Part shown: piece by piece, positions 26,097 through 33,459 of the stretch
Layout of the letters: each line of letters starts with the position of its first letter
Position numbering within the stretch: position 1 is the stretch's first letter
DNA from: JAVBJN01 sp031546985
Lineage (GTDB): Bacteria; Bacteroidota; Bacteroidia; Chitinophagales; Chitinophagaceae
Length of the DNA stretch: 64,000 nt
Assembly: GCA_031546985.1 (NCBI GenBank)
Contig: JAVBJN010000087.1
Location: forward strand, 19,093 to 83,092
Direction: 5' to 3'
Translations under genes and position numbers: made by a program
Notes under the pieces: generated by a model
What the model was told of the DNA's origin: nothing
The model's input: only the letters and a program-made list of their open reading frames with translations
Databases searched by the model: none

Positions 26097-26438
26097 ATGG
26101 CTTATGATTTGGTTTTAGCACAACGCATCCGGGAAATGCTTACCGAAATACCTGATGTGGAAGAAAAAATGATGTTTGGCGGCATTTGCTTTATGGTAAA
26201 TGGCAAAATGTGCATGGGCGTTCTCAAAGACAATATGATGTGCCGCATCGATCCGTTGGATTACGAATCGGCATTGGAGAAAAACGGCTGCCGCGAAATG
26301 GATTTCAGCGGCAAGCAAATGAAGGGATTTGTGTATGTAGACGAAACCGGGTTGCGTACCGGCCGGGAGCTCAAAGAATGGGTAGCGCTTTGCCTGGCTT
26401 TTAATCCCAAAGCCAAAGCTTCCAAAAAGAAAAAATAA
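26097..26438 (+). CDS. TfoX N-terminal-domain protein
   Basis: 113 residues with the TfoX_N pattern: VLAQRIREMLTEIPDVEEKMMFGGICFMVNGKMCMGVLKDNMMCRI and, later, MKGFVYVDETG. It lacks the TfoX C-terminal domain and any competence context, and ends in a lysine-rich tail. Single-domain TfoX_N proteins are often placed beside DGPF and ECF42 genes, as here: it stands between the DGPF pair and the sigma factor, six bases before the latter. Confidence 0.88.
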   Translation: MAYDLVLAQRIREMLTEIPDVEEKMMFGGICFMVNGKMCMGVLKDNMMCRIDPLDYESALEKNGCREMDFSGKQMKGFVYVDETGLRTGRELKEWVALCLAFNPKAKASKKKK

Positions 26439-26443
26439 TTCCA

Positions 26444-27718
26444 TTGTCTGCACCCAGCCACATTAACCAGCTTACTGCACATCTTTTCCGGCACGAGTCC
26501 GGTAAGATGGTGGCGGTGCTTACCCGTATTTTTGGAACCGAAAACCTGCAATTGTCCGAAGATGTGGTGCAGGAAACTTTTCTCATGGCAGTGCAGGTAT
26601 GGTCGCTCAAAGGCCTGCCCGAAAACCCCTCTGCCTGGCTCATGCGCTGCGCCAAAAACAAAGCCATCGACATGCTGCGAAGAAACAAATTCTCTACCAG
26701 CATCGATTTTTCCGATCCCGAAAGAAAACTGTTGCAGTCGGAATATACCCTGGTTACGCAAATGGATAAGTTGTGGCAGGAAGACGGTATAACAGATGAT
26801 CTGCTGCGTATGATGTATGCCTGTTGCCACTCTGGCATCTCTGCCGAAAACCAGATTACACTTATCCTTAAAACATTGTGCGGTTTTTCGGTGCTGGAGA
26901 TCGCCAAGGCCTTTATAACTGCAGAAGATACTGTTTCCAAAAGGCTGTACCGCACCCGTGAGTTTTTCCGCAACCATAAGGTAAAGCCGGCGTTTCCGCC
27001 CATGCACGAGCTCGAAGCTGCTACCGGAGCGGTATTAAAAGCCATTTACCTCATTTTTAATGAAGGGTACAACGCCACCAGCGGCAACGACCTCATTCGT
27101 AAAGACCTGCTGGAGCAGGCCATGTATCTCTGTGGGCTTTTGTGCGGCAATCCGCTTACGGCGCTGCCTGAGGTATTTGCCGCTATGGCGCTGATGTGTT
27201 TTCATGCGGCGCGTACCAATAGCCGGCTTAATGCCGAAGGCGATATTGTGCTCCTCAACAGCCAGGACCGCAGCCAGTGGAACGCCGAACTGATTGCCGA
27301 AGGTAATGCCTACCTCAACAAAGCCGCTTTTGGCACCCGGCTCAGCAGTTACCATATAGAAGCGGCCATTGCTTTTGAACATTGTTCTGCTCCCGATTTT
27401 ACGCAAACCAACTGGCAGCGCATACTGGCTTATTACGATCTGCTGCTGCAATTGCAACCGGTAGCCGTGGTGGCGCTCAACCGCCTAATTGTAGTGTATG
27501 AACTGTATGGCGCCGATGCTGCTTTGAAAGAAATAGAAAGCTCTCCCTACCAGCCGGAGTGGCGCAAGCAATACCTTTTTTACAGCCTGTTGGGCGATTT
27601 GTATGGGTCGCAAAATTCGATGAAGGCTCTCGCGAGCTTGGAGACGGCCATAACCCTCACCCGGTCTGATACTGAAAAACGCCTGCTGCGCAAAAAAATG
27701 GAGCAGTTGAAAGATTGA
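26444..27718 (+). CDS. ECF42-type RNA polymerase sigma factor with C-terminal extension
   Basis: 424 residues from a TTG start. Sigma region 2 is seen at about residues 10-75 (DVVQETFLMAVQVW, NPSAWLMRCAKNKAIDMLRR), region 4 at about 120-170 (LCGFSVLEIAKAFITAEDTVSKRLYR). The remaining 240 residues form the helical, TPR-like extension typical of ECF42 (AIYLIFNEGYNATSGNDLIRKDLLEQA), which in studied members is needed for activity. There is no anti-sigma gene. With two DGPF genes upstream this is the standard ECF42 module. Confidence 0.92.
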   Translation: MSAPSHINQLTAHLFRHESGKMVAVLTRIFGTENLQLSEDVVQETFLMAVQVWSLKGLPENPSAWLMRCAKNKAIDMLRRNKFSTSIDFSDPERKLLQSEYTLVTQMDKLWQEDGITDDLLRMMYACCHSGISAENQITLILKTLCGFSVLEIAKAFITAEDTVSKRLYRTREFFRNHKVKPAFPPMHELEAATGAVLKAIYLIFNEGYNATSGNDLIRKDLLEQAMYLCGLLCGNPLTALPEVFAAMALMCFHAARTNSRLNAEGDIVLLNSQDRSQWNAELIAEGNAYLNKAAFGTRLSSYHIEAAIAFEHCSAPDFTQTNWQRILAYYDLLLQLQPVAVVALNRLIVVYELYGADAALKEIESSPYQPEWRKQYLFYSLLGDLYGSQNSMKALASLETAITLTRSDTEKRLLRKKMEQLKD

Positions 27719-27865
27719 ACCGGGGCTTCGAGGCTTCAACAGCACTTGTTCCACCCAATGTGGGGCTCAGCCACCGATTCGACATCGTTAATGCTTCTTA
27801 TTGGCACATTGCGTCATTACAACATTAGCATATTGGTACATTGCCCCATTCCTACATTGGCTTAT
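27719..27865. repeat. Partial copy of the composite intergenic repeat
   Basis: The gap between the convergent sigma-factor and PNGase-like genes holds a decayed core (CGGGGCTTCGAGGCTTC, CACCCAATGTGGGGCTCAG) and a tail of ATTGGCACATTGCG-like short repeats, the same tail type found at the ends of the 1793 and 24120 elements. No gene and no clear terminator. Confidence 0.55.
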
Positions 27866-27870
27866 TGCTG

Positions 27871-29802
27871 CTACTCAATCACCCTTATCCGCTTATTAAA
27901 TACTTCTTTATCGTTTACAAAAACTTTAAGGTAATACCGTTGCGGTTTGCGGTAAGAAAGATCGTATTGAAAACTGCCTTGCTGCAATGCTTTGTATTCG
28001 TGGGTTTCTACAATTTGTGCGCCTTCATCTGTAATGATTTTTACCGTTACGTCCTGTGGCTGGTTGCTGAAGTAATCGAGCGCTGTTTTGCCCCTGGTGC
28101 GGGTGGGGAACAGGCCTATGGCTGGGGTGGTTACCACAGGTGCCCATTGCGTGCTATCTGCGCTTACGGTAAAGCTGTAATAGATGGTATTGCCAAAATC
28201 GGCGTCAAAGTTTTTAAGCATCGCTCCATTCTGGTTCAGGAGCCTTGCTGTGCCACGGCCACCTTCGGTATTAAACCAGAACTCCAGTCCATCGCCGGCG
28301 GTGTCTTTCATCACCAGTTCGTAATGCCCCGGTTTAAGGTGAAAGGTATCGGTAAGCAGGGTTTGCTTTAGCGAAGTATCCAGTTGTGTCTGATGCAGGA
28401 TATGGCCCTCATTGTCGCGGAGGAAATAATGGTTGTGCTTAGGTTCGTTATTGGTGCGGATGGCCCAAACCAGCGTGCCCGGCAGTATGGGAGCGGGTTT
28501 AAATGTACTCGTCAGCTGATTGTCTGCCTGCCAGGCGTCTTTTTTACCATTGGGCTTGCTCAACGTAGCTTCAAAAGTATTGTTGCCCGCTTTGGCTTCG
28601 ATAGGGCCGGGTAATACTATTTCTTCGGTTTCCCCAAAACGCAGACTGCCATTCCACAGAAAATTGCGCATGGTTTGCCCTTTGGTACCATAACGTATCT
28701 GCACCGATTTGAGCAGCTCGCTGCCATTGTTGCGAATGAGGATAACGGGCCGGGTAGTAGCAGGATTTTTACGTTGGTGCAGGTCTTTGGCCGAAGGCAC
28801 AATAATATCTTCCAGCATCACATCATGCGTGGCGTTGGGCTTGCCGTATTGCATCAGAAAGGCCGTAATCGATTCGTTGGCCTTGGCTTTAGGATTGCTG
28901 TAGGGTTGCATGTTAATGTCTACGGTATGCGAGCCTGTTCCTTTTACCGGAAGAATGTAGGCATCGGGCACTTGCAGGTAACCCGGGCACCAGTTGGCAC
29001 GGTCGTAGATCCAGGTGCCCGCTTGCGGATACAGGGGATTATCGCCACATTTTTTCCAGATATCGTGTTTGTCGAACAGTTGTCCGTCGAGGTATATTTC
29101 GCGGTATTTGTTGCAGAATTCACCACAGTTTTCGGCCTCGTCCATGCCATGCCCGGTCTGGAATACGCGTAGTTTGGCAAATCCCGTGCTGGCCGTGGTA
29201 GCAAAGGCAAACGGTTTAAGATCGGCCTCAATACTGCGGGCGGTATCGCCGTACCGGTAACTATCCTGAAAAAGTTGTTGTACAGAAAGTAGCGGGGCTA
29301 CCGGTGTGCCTGCTGTAATTTCAAAATCGAGGGTTACGGCCCAGCCCCGGTCTTCGGCAGGTTCGTAGCCGCTGTGCCAGTATTCTATTTCTACACTATC
29401 GCGCAGCAAGTTGCTGAAGTCGGTTACATCTACCTCCCAGGTAAACCGCCAGTCTTTGGCAAAAGCGCCACCGTAAGGGGTAAGCATGCGGGCTATTTCG
29501 TAATGGAGCGGTTGGGCGTTTACACCACCTTTGCGCTGTATGCGAATATGATCGAGGTAATCCCAGTCGGCACAGCGCATACCATCGGGGCAGCCAAAAG
29601 TTACTTTGAGCAGTATGCGGCGTATATCGGTTTTAGTGCTGGGAAACACGCCCCAGGCCGGGTAAGACTTAAAACCCTTGGCTGGCTCTGTAACCACAGT
29701 GGTGCGGTTGTGTGTTATAACATGCGTTGCCGGCAGGGTTTGCGCCACGGCTTGCAAAAAACAGGAAATGCATAAAAAAAGGAGAACGGCCAATCGTTTC
29801 AT
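27871..29802 (-). CDS. Secreted PNGase F-like domain protein
   Basis: 643 residues with a signal peptide (ends LQAVAQ). Residues about 55-170 carry the N-glycanase F-type fold: KVTFGCPDGMRCADWDYLDHIRIQ and FSNLLRDSVEIEYWHSGY. The family removes N-glycans from glycoproteins (as in Elizabethkingia PNGase F), but many Bacteroidota members have lost catalytic residues and I have not checked them here. The rest of the protein (MEDIIVPSAKDL..., VQIRYGTKGQTMRN) is beta-sandwich in character. The C-terminal end (FVNDKEVFNKRIRVIE) is not a clear T9SS sorting domain. Confidence 0.72.
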   Translation of the reverse strand: MKRLAVLLFLCISCFLQAVAQTLPATHVITHNRTTVVTEPAKGFKSYPAWGVFPSTKTDIRRILLKVTFGCPDGMRCADWDYLDHIRIQRKGGVNAQPLHYEIARMLTPYGGAFAKDWRFTWEVDVTDFSNLLRDSVEIEYWHSGYEPAEDRGWAVTLDFEITAGTPVAPLLSVQQLFQDSYRYGDTARSIEADLKPFAFATTASTGFAKLRVFQTGHGMDEAENCGEFCNKYREIYLDGQLFDKHDIWKKCGDNPLYPQAGTWIYDRANWCPGYLQVPDAYILPVKGTGSHTVDINMQPYSNPKAKANESITAFLMQYGKPNATHDVMLEDIIVPSAKDLHQRKNPATTRPVILIRNNGSELLKSVQIRYGTKGQTMRNFLWNGSLRFGETEEIVLPGPIEAKAGNNTFEATLSKPNGKKDAWQADNQLTSTFKPAPILPGTLVWAIRTNNEPKHNHYFLRDNEGHILHQTQLDTSLKQTLLTDTFHLKPGHYELVMKDTAGDGLEFWFNTEGGRGTARLLNQNGAMLKNFDADFGNTIYYSFTVSADSTQWAPVVTTPAIGLFPTRTRGKTALDYFSNQPQDVTVKIITDEGAQIVETHEYKALQQGSFQYDLSYRKPQRYYLKVFVNDKEVFNKRIRVIE

Positions 29803-29920
29803 AACAACTTGCTATTGATATTCTTGCACAAAATACAAAGCTCCGGCTCATTTGAAACGATCACAGATTATTAACATCAACAAAATATCAATATTTCGAT
29901 GCTTACCATTATCTTGTGGC

Positions 29921-30862
29921 ATGATCCAATATTTCAAAAACGTAGATCGGAAAACCGTGTTGGTGCTTTCTCCGGAAACGGCCAACTGGATCAATATTAA
30001 GCCGCCTTTCAGCCAGAAAGAGTTTGTGGGTTTGTCTACCGCGCTGGATATTCCCAAAGATTTTCTGTCCGATACGCTCGATATTGAAGAAAGATCGCGT
30101 TATGAAATAGAAGACGATGTAAAGCTTATTGTAATTAAAACACCGATGGAGAATAAGTCGCAGTATGAAAGCGACGCGTATTACATTACCATTCCCATCA
30201 GTATCATCCTTACCCAAAAACACCAGATTGTAACGGTAAACTCCTTTGAGAATACCGCGATGGACCGTTTCCTGGATACCTTTGCCAAAAGACACCCGGA
30301 GCGCATCAATATGATGATTCTCAAGATCTTCGAAAAGGTGGTGATGGATTTTATGCAATACCTGAAAGACATTAACCACAAGCGTTACCAACTGGAGCAA
30401 AAGCTGTATGACTCCAACCGGAACGAGGAGTTGCTGTCGATCATGCGGATCCAGAAAAGCCTGGTGTATTTTGTAACCGCCCTGCGCAGTAATGAACTGT
30501 TGCTGATGAAAATACAACGTACCAATTTCCTTAAGCTCGATGAAGAAGAGCAGGAGTTTTTGGAAGATCTGATCGTAGAATTCTCACAGGGTCTGGAAAT
30601 GGCCAATACCTATACCAACATCCTCAGCAGCACCATGGATGCATTTGCCAGCATCATCAACAACAACATGAACCTGATCATGAAACGGCTTACGTCTATT
30701 ACCATTATCCTGAGCTTGCCGGTGATGGTGGCCAGTATTTATGGTATGAACGTAGATATACCTTACTCGCACAGCCGTTTTTCCTTTTATATCCCCATTC
30801 TGTTGTCGATGGCTATTTCGCTCATCATCAGCTGGTATTTTATGAAAAAGAAGTGGTTTTAG
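29921..30862 (+). CDS. corA: CorA-family magnesium/divalent cation channel
   Basis: About 313 residues from the ATG at 29921 (MIQYFKNVDRK); the longer frame adds 23 residues without family similarity. The N-terminal cytoplasmic domain is followed by a long helix (MQYLKDINHKRYQLEQKLYDS) and two membrane segments: TSITIILSLPVMVASIYGMNVD with the diagnostic GMN at the pore mouth, then FSFYIPILLSMAISLIISWYF. CorA forms pentameric Mg2+ (or Co2+/Ni2+) channels. Single-gene unit. Confidence 0.93.
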   Translation: MIQYFKNVDRKTVLVLSPETANWINIKPPFSQKEFVGLSTALDIPKDFLSDTLDIEERSRYEIEDDVKLIVIKTPMENKSQYESDAYYITIPISIILTQKHQIVTVNSFENTAMDRFLDTFAKRHPERINMMILKIFEKVVMDFMQYLKDINHKRYQLEQKLYDSNRNEELLSIMRIQKSLVYFVTALRSNELLLMKIQRTNFLKLDEEEQEFLEDLIVEFSQGLEMANTYTNILSSTMDAFASIINNNMNLIMKRLTSITIILSLPVMVASIYGMNVDIPYSHSRFSFYIPILLSMAISLIISWYFMKKKWF

Positions 30863-30960
30863 GTATTAGTATGGAGTCGTTAGTACGGAGTGTGTAGACC
30901 AGCTACCTGTACTAAAGACTAACTACTCCATACTAAGGACTCAGTACTAAAGACTAACGC
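30863..30960. repeat. Short-period TAGT/ACTA repeat patch between convergent genes
   Basis: About 95 bases built from variants of TTAGTATGGAGT, TTAGTACGGAGT and AGTACTAAAGACTAA in both orientations; AGTACTAAAGACTAA-like sequence occurs at 30911 and 30942. The inverse arrangement lets the patch fold back on itself and could serve as a terminator for corA and the following minus-strand gene. Confidence 0.6.
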
Positions 30961-31422
30961 TTACTGCACTACAAAACGCAGTGTTTCCAACCCGCTTTTA
31001 CCGTTCAGTTGTAAGAGGTACATACCACTTTGAAGGTGGCTGATGTCGATGCTGTGCACCGCTTTTGCCTCTGCATTGCTGATGGTTTGGCTGGCCAGCA
31101 TTTTGCCGCTTACATCGGTTACGCGGTATTCTACCGCGCCACTTAAACCCGCTAGCATGATTTTGTCGTGTGCCGGATTGGGGTAAAGCAAGGCATGACC
31201 AGCCTCTGCTATTTCCTTAACGGTTAAAGGTGGTGTGGTTACATGCGGGCCAGGGTTTTCTGTAATGGGATGGAGCACTGGCAACTCGGCCGGAGCGGAT
31301 TGGGAAGTAGAAGGTTTAATACCAGGGTTTCCTACTCCGGCAAAACCTAATGTGCTGATCATTAATGTGTTGGCGAGCAAAAATGCAGCAAGGGAACTGG
31401 GGTGAATGATGGTGGCTTTCAT
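30961..31422 (-). CDS. Small exported protein made almost only of a T9SS type A sorting domain
   Basis: 153 residues: an N-terminal hydrophobic signal (LAAFLLANTLMISTLGFAG), about 55 residues of proline-rich, low-complexity sequence, and then a complete type A sorting domain (LYPNPAHDKIMLAG, YRVTDVSGKMLASQ, LQSGMYLLQLNG, LRFVVQ). There is no room for a passenger enzyme. It is monocistronic. It could be a stand-alone signal-carrying peptide or the remains of a larger secreted protein whose passenger was lost. Confidence 0.8.
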   Translation of the reverse strand: MKATIIHPSSLAAFLLANTLMISTLGFAGVGNPGIKPSTSQSAPAELPVLHPITENPGPHVTTPPLTVKEIAEAGHALLYPNPAHDKIMLAGLSGAVEYRVTDVSGKMLASQTISNAEAKAVHSIDISHLQSGMYLLQLNGKSGLETLRFVVQ

Positions 31423-31650
31423 AACAAACTGATTTTGGATTTGCTATAAAATTACCAGCAGTTGAGGCGGAAAAAGGGCGTGCTATGTGCCAGCGGTTAC
31501 CACACATCCCAGCACAAATTGTGCGCTATGACAATCAATTGTTTAGGACGTATTGTGGTTTGTTAAAGTATGTTAAGGGCATGATGAATGGTAAACAGAA
31601 GCACGTTTTTGGTTTAAAAATGCTACCAATAAAGTGTGGAAATAACCCGT

Positions 31651-31857
31651 TTATGGCTCCTGTTTAAGGTATAGGGTAGTTAAGGTGCGTGCCCAGTAGC
31701 GGGGTACCGCATACGCCTGTTGCAGGTGTGCTACAACATCGTTCGTTTTTTTGCCTGCAGCGCCAAAAGCATCGAGAATGGCTATCCAATCGGCAATGGG
31801 TTTGCCCGTTTTTTCAATCACCTGTTCGTTGCTTACATTCCAGTAATCTGCTTTCAT
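31651..31857 (-). CDS. DUF4287-like small protein
   Basis: 68 residues: VIEKTGKPIADWIAILDAFGAAGKKTNDVVAHLQQAYAVPRYWARTL. The KTGKxxxxWxxxLD...VxWW-type pattern resembles DUF4287 proteins, small helical proteins of unknown job that often lie beside DUF5655, TfoX and SRPBCC genes. Its ATG overlaps the upstream gene's stop by four bases (ATGA), so the two are translationally coupled. Confidence 0.72.
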   Translation of the reverse strand: MKADYWNVSNEQVIEKTGKPIADWIAILDAFGAAGKKTNDVVAHLQQAYAVPRYWARTLTTLYLKQEP

Positions 31858-32180
31858 TGTAACTTATTTCGGGATAAGGAAGATACATTGCTGTGTGCTG
31901 CAAGGGCGTATTGCGACCAGGCCGCCTGATGCGTGTAAGGTATCTGAACCCATTCTTTCATAGGCCTGTTTTTGCCCGAGGGGTCAAATAAGATAGCGCC
32001 TTCCAGCGCAAGCGCCTGGGTATGAAGGGTGCCACTCAATTTGCAAACCAGGCTTTGCTGAAAAAAGGCAATAAAAGCCTTTCCGTTGGTTTTAAAGCAG
32101 GGCTTGCCAAACATCTGGCTCTGCTGCGCGCCGGTTATGCTATTGCCGGTTTCGAGGTATAATTGTTCTTCGGGTGTCAT
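31854..32180 (-). CDS. TfoX_N / YjbR-like small protein
   Basis: 108 residues. The stretch SQMFGKPCFKTNGKAFIAFFQQSLVCKLSG follows the TfoX_N/YjbR pattern (MFG...CfkvnGKaFa.f....lv.kl), then LFDPSGKNRPMKEWVQIPY. Cytoplasmic, no catalytic motif. Four-base overlap with the DUF4287-like gene downstream points to a joint role. A second TfoX_N protein occurs at 26097, with weak similarity only. Confidence 0.75.
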   Translation of the reverse strand: MTPEEQLYLETGNSITGAQQSQMFGKPCFKTNGKAFIAFFQQSLVCKLSGTLHTQALALEGAILFDPSGKNRPMKEWVQIPYTHQAAWSQYALAAHSNVSSLSRNKLQ

Positions 32181-32208
32181 GTGCCGGGATTTACGCTGCC
32201 AAGTTATT

Positions 32209-32241
32209 AAAAAAACAGGATCTGCGGTAAGGCAGATCCTG
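32209..32241 (-). terminator. Terminator of the VOC-SRPBCC pair
   Basis: CAGGATCTGC and GCAGATCCTG form a ten-bp stem with a six-base loop, followed by seven T in the minus direction. Located 25 bases past the SRPBCC stop. Confidence 0.88.
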
Positions 32242-32265
32242 TGGTAAAAAAGGTGTTTATACAGA

Positions 32266-32859
32266 TTAGTGTGCCATGGTGGCTGTAGAATCCATTGGTG
32301 CGGTAGCAGGTGCTGCCGCTGCTTTTTGCTCGCTTATGTTTTTGAGTTTGGTAAGCCCTTTGGTAAATTCAGAATCCATCATTTTGTCCATGTTCATAAA
32401 CAGTTTCATGGCATTCATCGGGTAAGGGAATTTGCTGTCAAAACCCCAGGTGGCTTTTACAGCTCCGGCGTCATCGTTCAGGGTTACAAACGCCTCTGCC
32501 TGGCTTTCATAAGGCTCTTTAAAGTTCAGAATGGTTTCGATCCTGTCCATAGGCTGTATCGCTTTAATGGTTTGGCTACCGCTGCCTACTTCTTTGTTGC
32601 CTTTCCAGCTGTGTACTGCACCAACAGTGCCATCCACGCCTTCGATTTTTTGCTGCATGTTAGGATCGTGCTCCAGCCAGGGAGACCATTGCTGCTGGTT
32701 GCCCAGGGTGCTGATCTGCTCCCAAACCACGGCCTTAGGCGCGTTAATTACGATGCTTCTTTCAAAATGATAATCCTTGCTCATAAACAGGCCTGCAATA
32801 AGAAAGAAACCTACAACGAGGAGGATAAGAATGCCAATAAACTTGAGTACTTTTTTCAT
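32266..32859 (-). CDS. SRPBCC-family (polyketide cyclase-like) membrane-anchored protein
   Basis: 197 residues. One membrane helix at the N-terminus (FIGILILLVVGFFLIAGLFM), then a START/SRPBCC domain beginning YHFERSIVINAPKAVVWEQISTLGNQQQWSPW, with FDSKFPYPMNAMKLFMNMDKMM in the C-terminal helix. The fold binds hydrophobic ligands in a deep pocket; the ligand is unknown. It ends in an alanine-rich tail. Directly downstream (21 bases) of the VOC gene on the same strand. Confidence 0.88.
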   Translation of the reverse strand: MKKVLKFIGILILLVVGFFLIAGLFMSKDYHFERSIVINAPKAVVWEQISTLGNQQQWSPWLEHDPNMQQKIEGVDGTVGAVHSWKGNKEVGSGSQTIKAIQPMDRIETILNFKEPYESQAEAFVTLNDDAGAVKATWGFDSKFPYPMNAMKLFMNMDKMMDSEFTKGLTKLKNISEQKAAAAPATAPMDSTATMAH

Positions 32860-32880
32860 GTCGGTTATAAATTTTAAAGG

Positions 32881-33306
32881 TTAGAGTTTGTTTTCACTTT
32901 CGAAGTTAAACATCCAGTGCTGGCCAAATTTATCGGTAAGCATACCAAAGTAAGCGCCCCAGAATGTGTTTTGAAGGGCCATGGTAACGGTGCCACCTTC
33001 GCTGAGCTTGCCAAAAATGGTATCCATCTCTTCCCTTGAGGTCGGGCTCACGGAAATATGTACGTTGGTACCAAAATTTACAGTATGACCGGGCATACTG
33101 TCGCTGGCCATAATATGCATACCATCTTTGGTGAGCTTGGCGTGCATAACATTGTTTTTAAACTCCTCGGGGACGGGAACCGGTGAGCTGCCGAAATCCA
33201 TGATCTCTACCTGGGTGTCGAAACATTGCCCGTAGAATGTCATGGCCTCGCGGCAATTTCCGCTGAAATTCAGGTACGGAAAAACTGCGATCGTTTTTTG
33301 TTGCAT
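32881..33306 (-). CDS. VOC-family (PhnB/glyoxalase-like) protein
   Basis: About 141 residues from the ATG at 33306 (MQQKTIAVFPYLNFSG); a longer frame to 33327 adds seven residues. The PhnB-type pattern is clear: YLNFSGNCREAMTFYGQCF, HAKLTKDGMHIMASDSMPG, and LTDKFGQHWMFNFE at the end. Members resemble 3-demethylubiquinone methyltransferase-like VOC proteins, most without proven reactions. First gene of a two-gene unit with the SRPBCC protein. Confidence 0.85.
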   Translation of the reverse strand: MQQKTIAVFPYLNFSGNCREAMTFYGQCFDTQVEIMDFGSSPVPVPEEFKNNVMHAKLTKDGMHIMASDSMPGHTVNFGTNVHISVSPTSREEMDTIFGKLSEGGTVTMALQNTFWGAYFGMLTDKFGQHWMFNFESENKL

Positions 33307-33401
33307 ATGGGGGATATTTGAACGCACAAGATATGTAATTTATATTATACTTTATATGTGCTGAAATTCAAACTTCTATTTATCAGATACTTATTAAACA
33401 T

Positions 33402-33437
33402 ATAATCGGCGCTGGGGTAGTCCACAGCGCCGATTAT
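33402..33437 (-). terminator. Long hairpin after the CHU_C protein gene
   Basis: ATAATCGGCGCTG and CAGCGCCGATTAT make a perfect 13-bp stem with a ten-base loop, 23 bases past the stop at 33460. No T-run follows on either strand, so its terminator role is less sure. Confidence 0.6.
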
Positions 33438-33459
33438 GCTAATAATACCTGTATGCTGG

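Noticed and set aside
31485..31667. 60-codon plus-strand ORF
   Set aside because: No start context, no protein-like pattern, and it overlaps the end of the DUF4287-like gene on the other strand.
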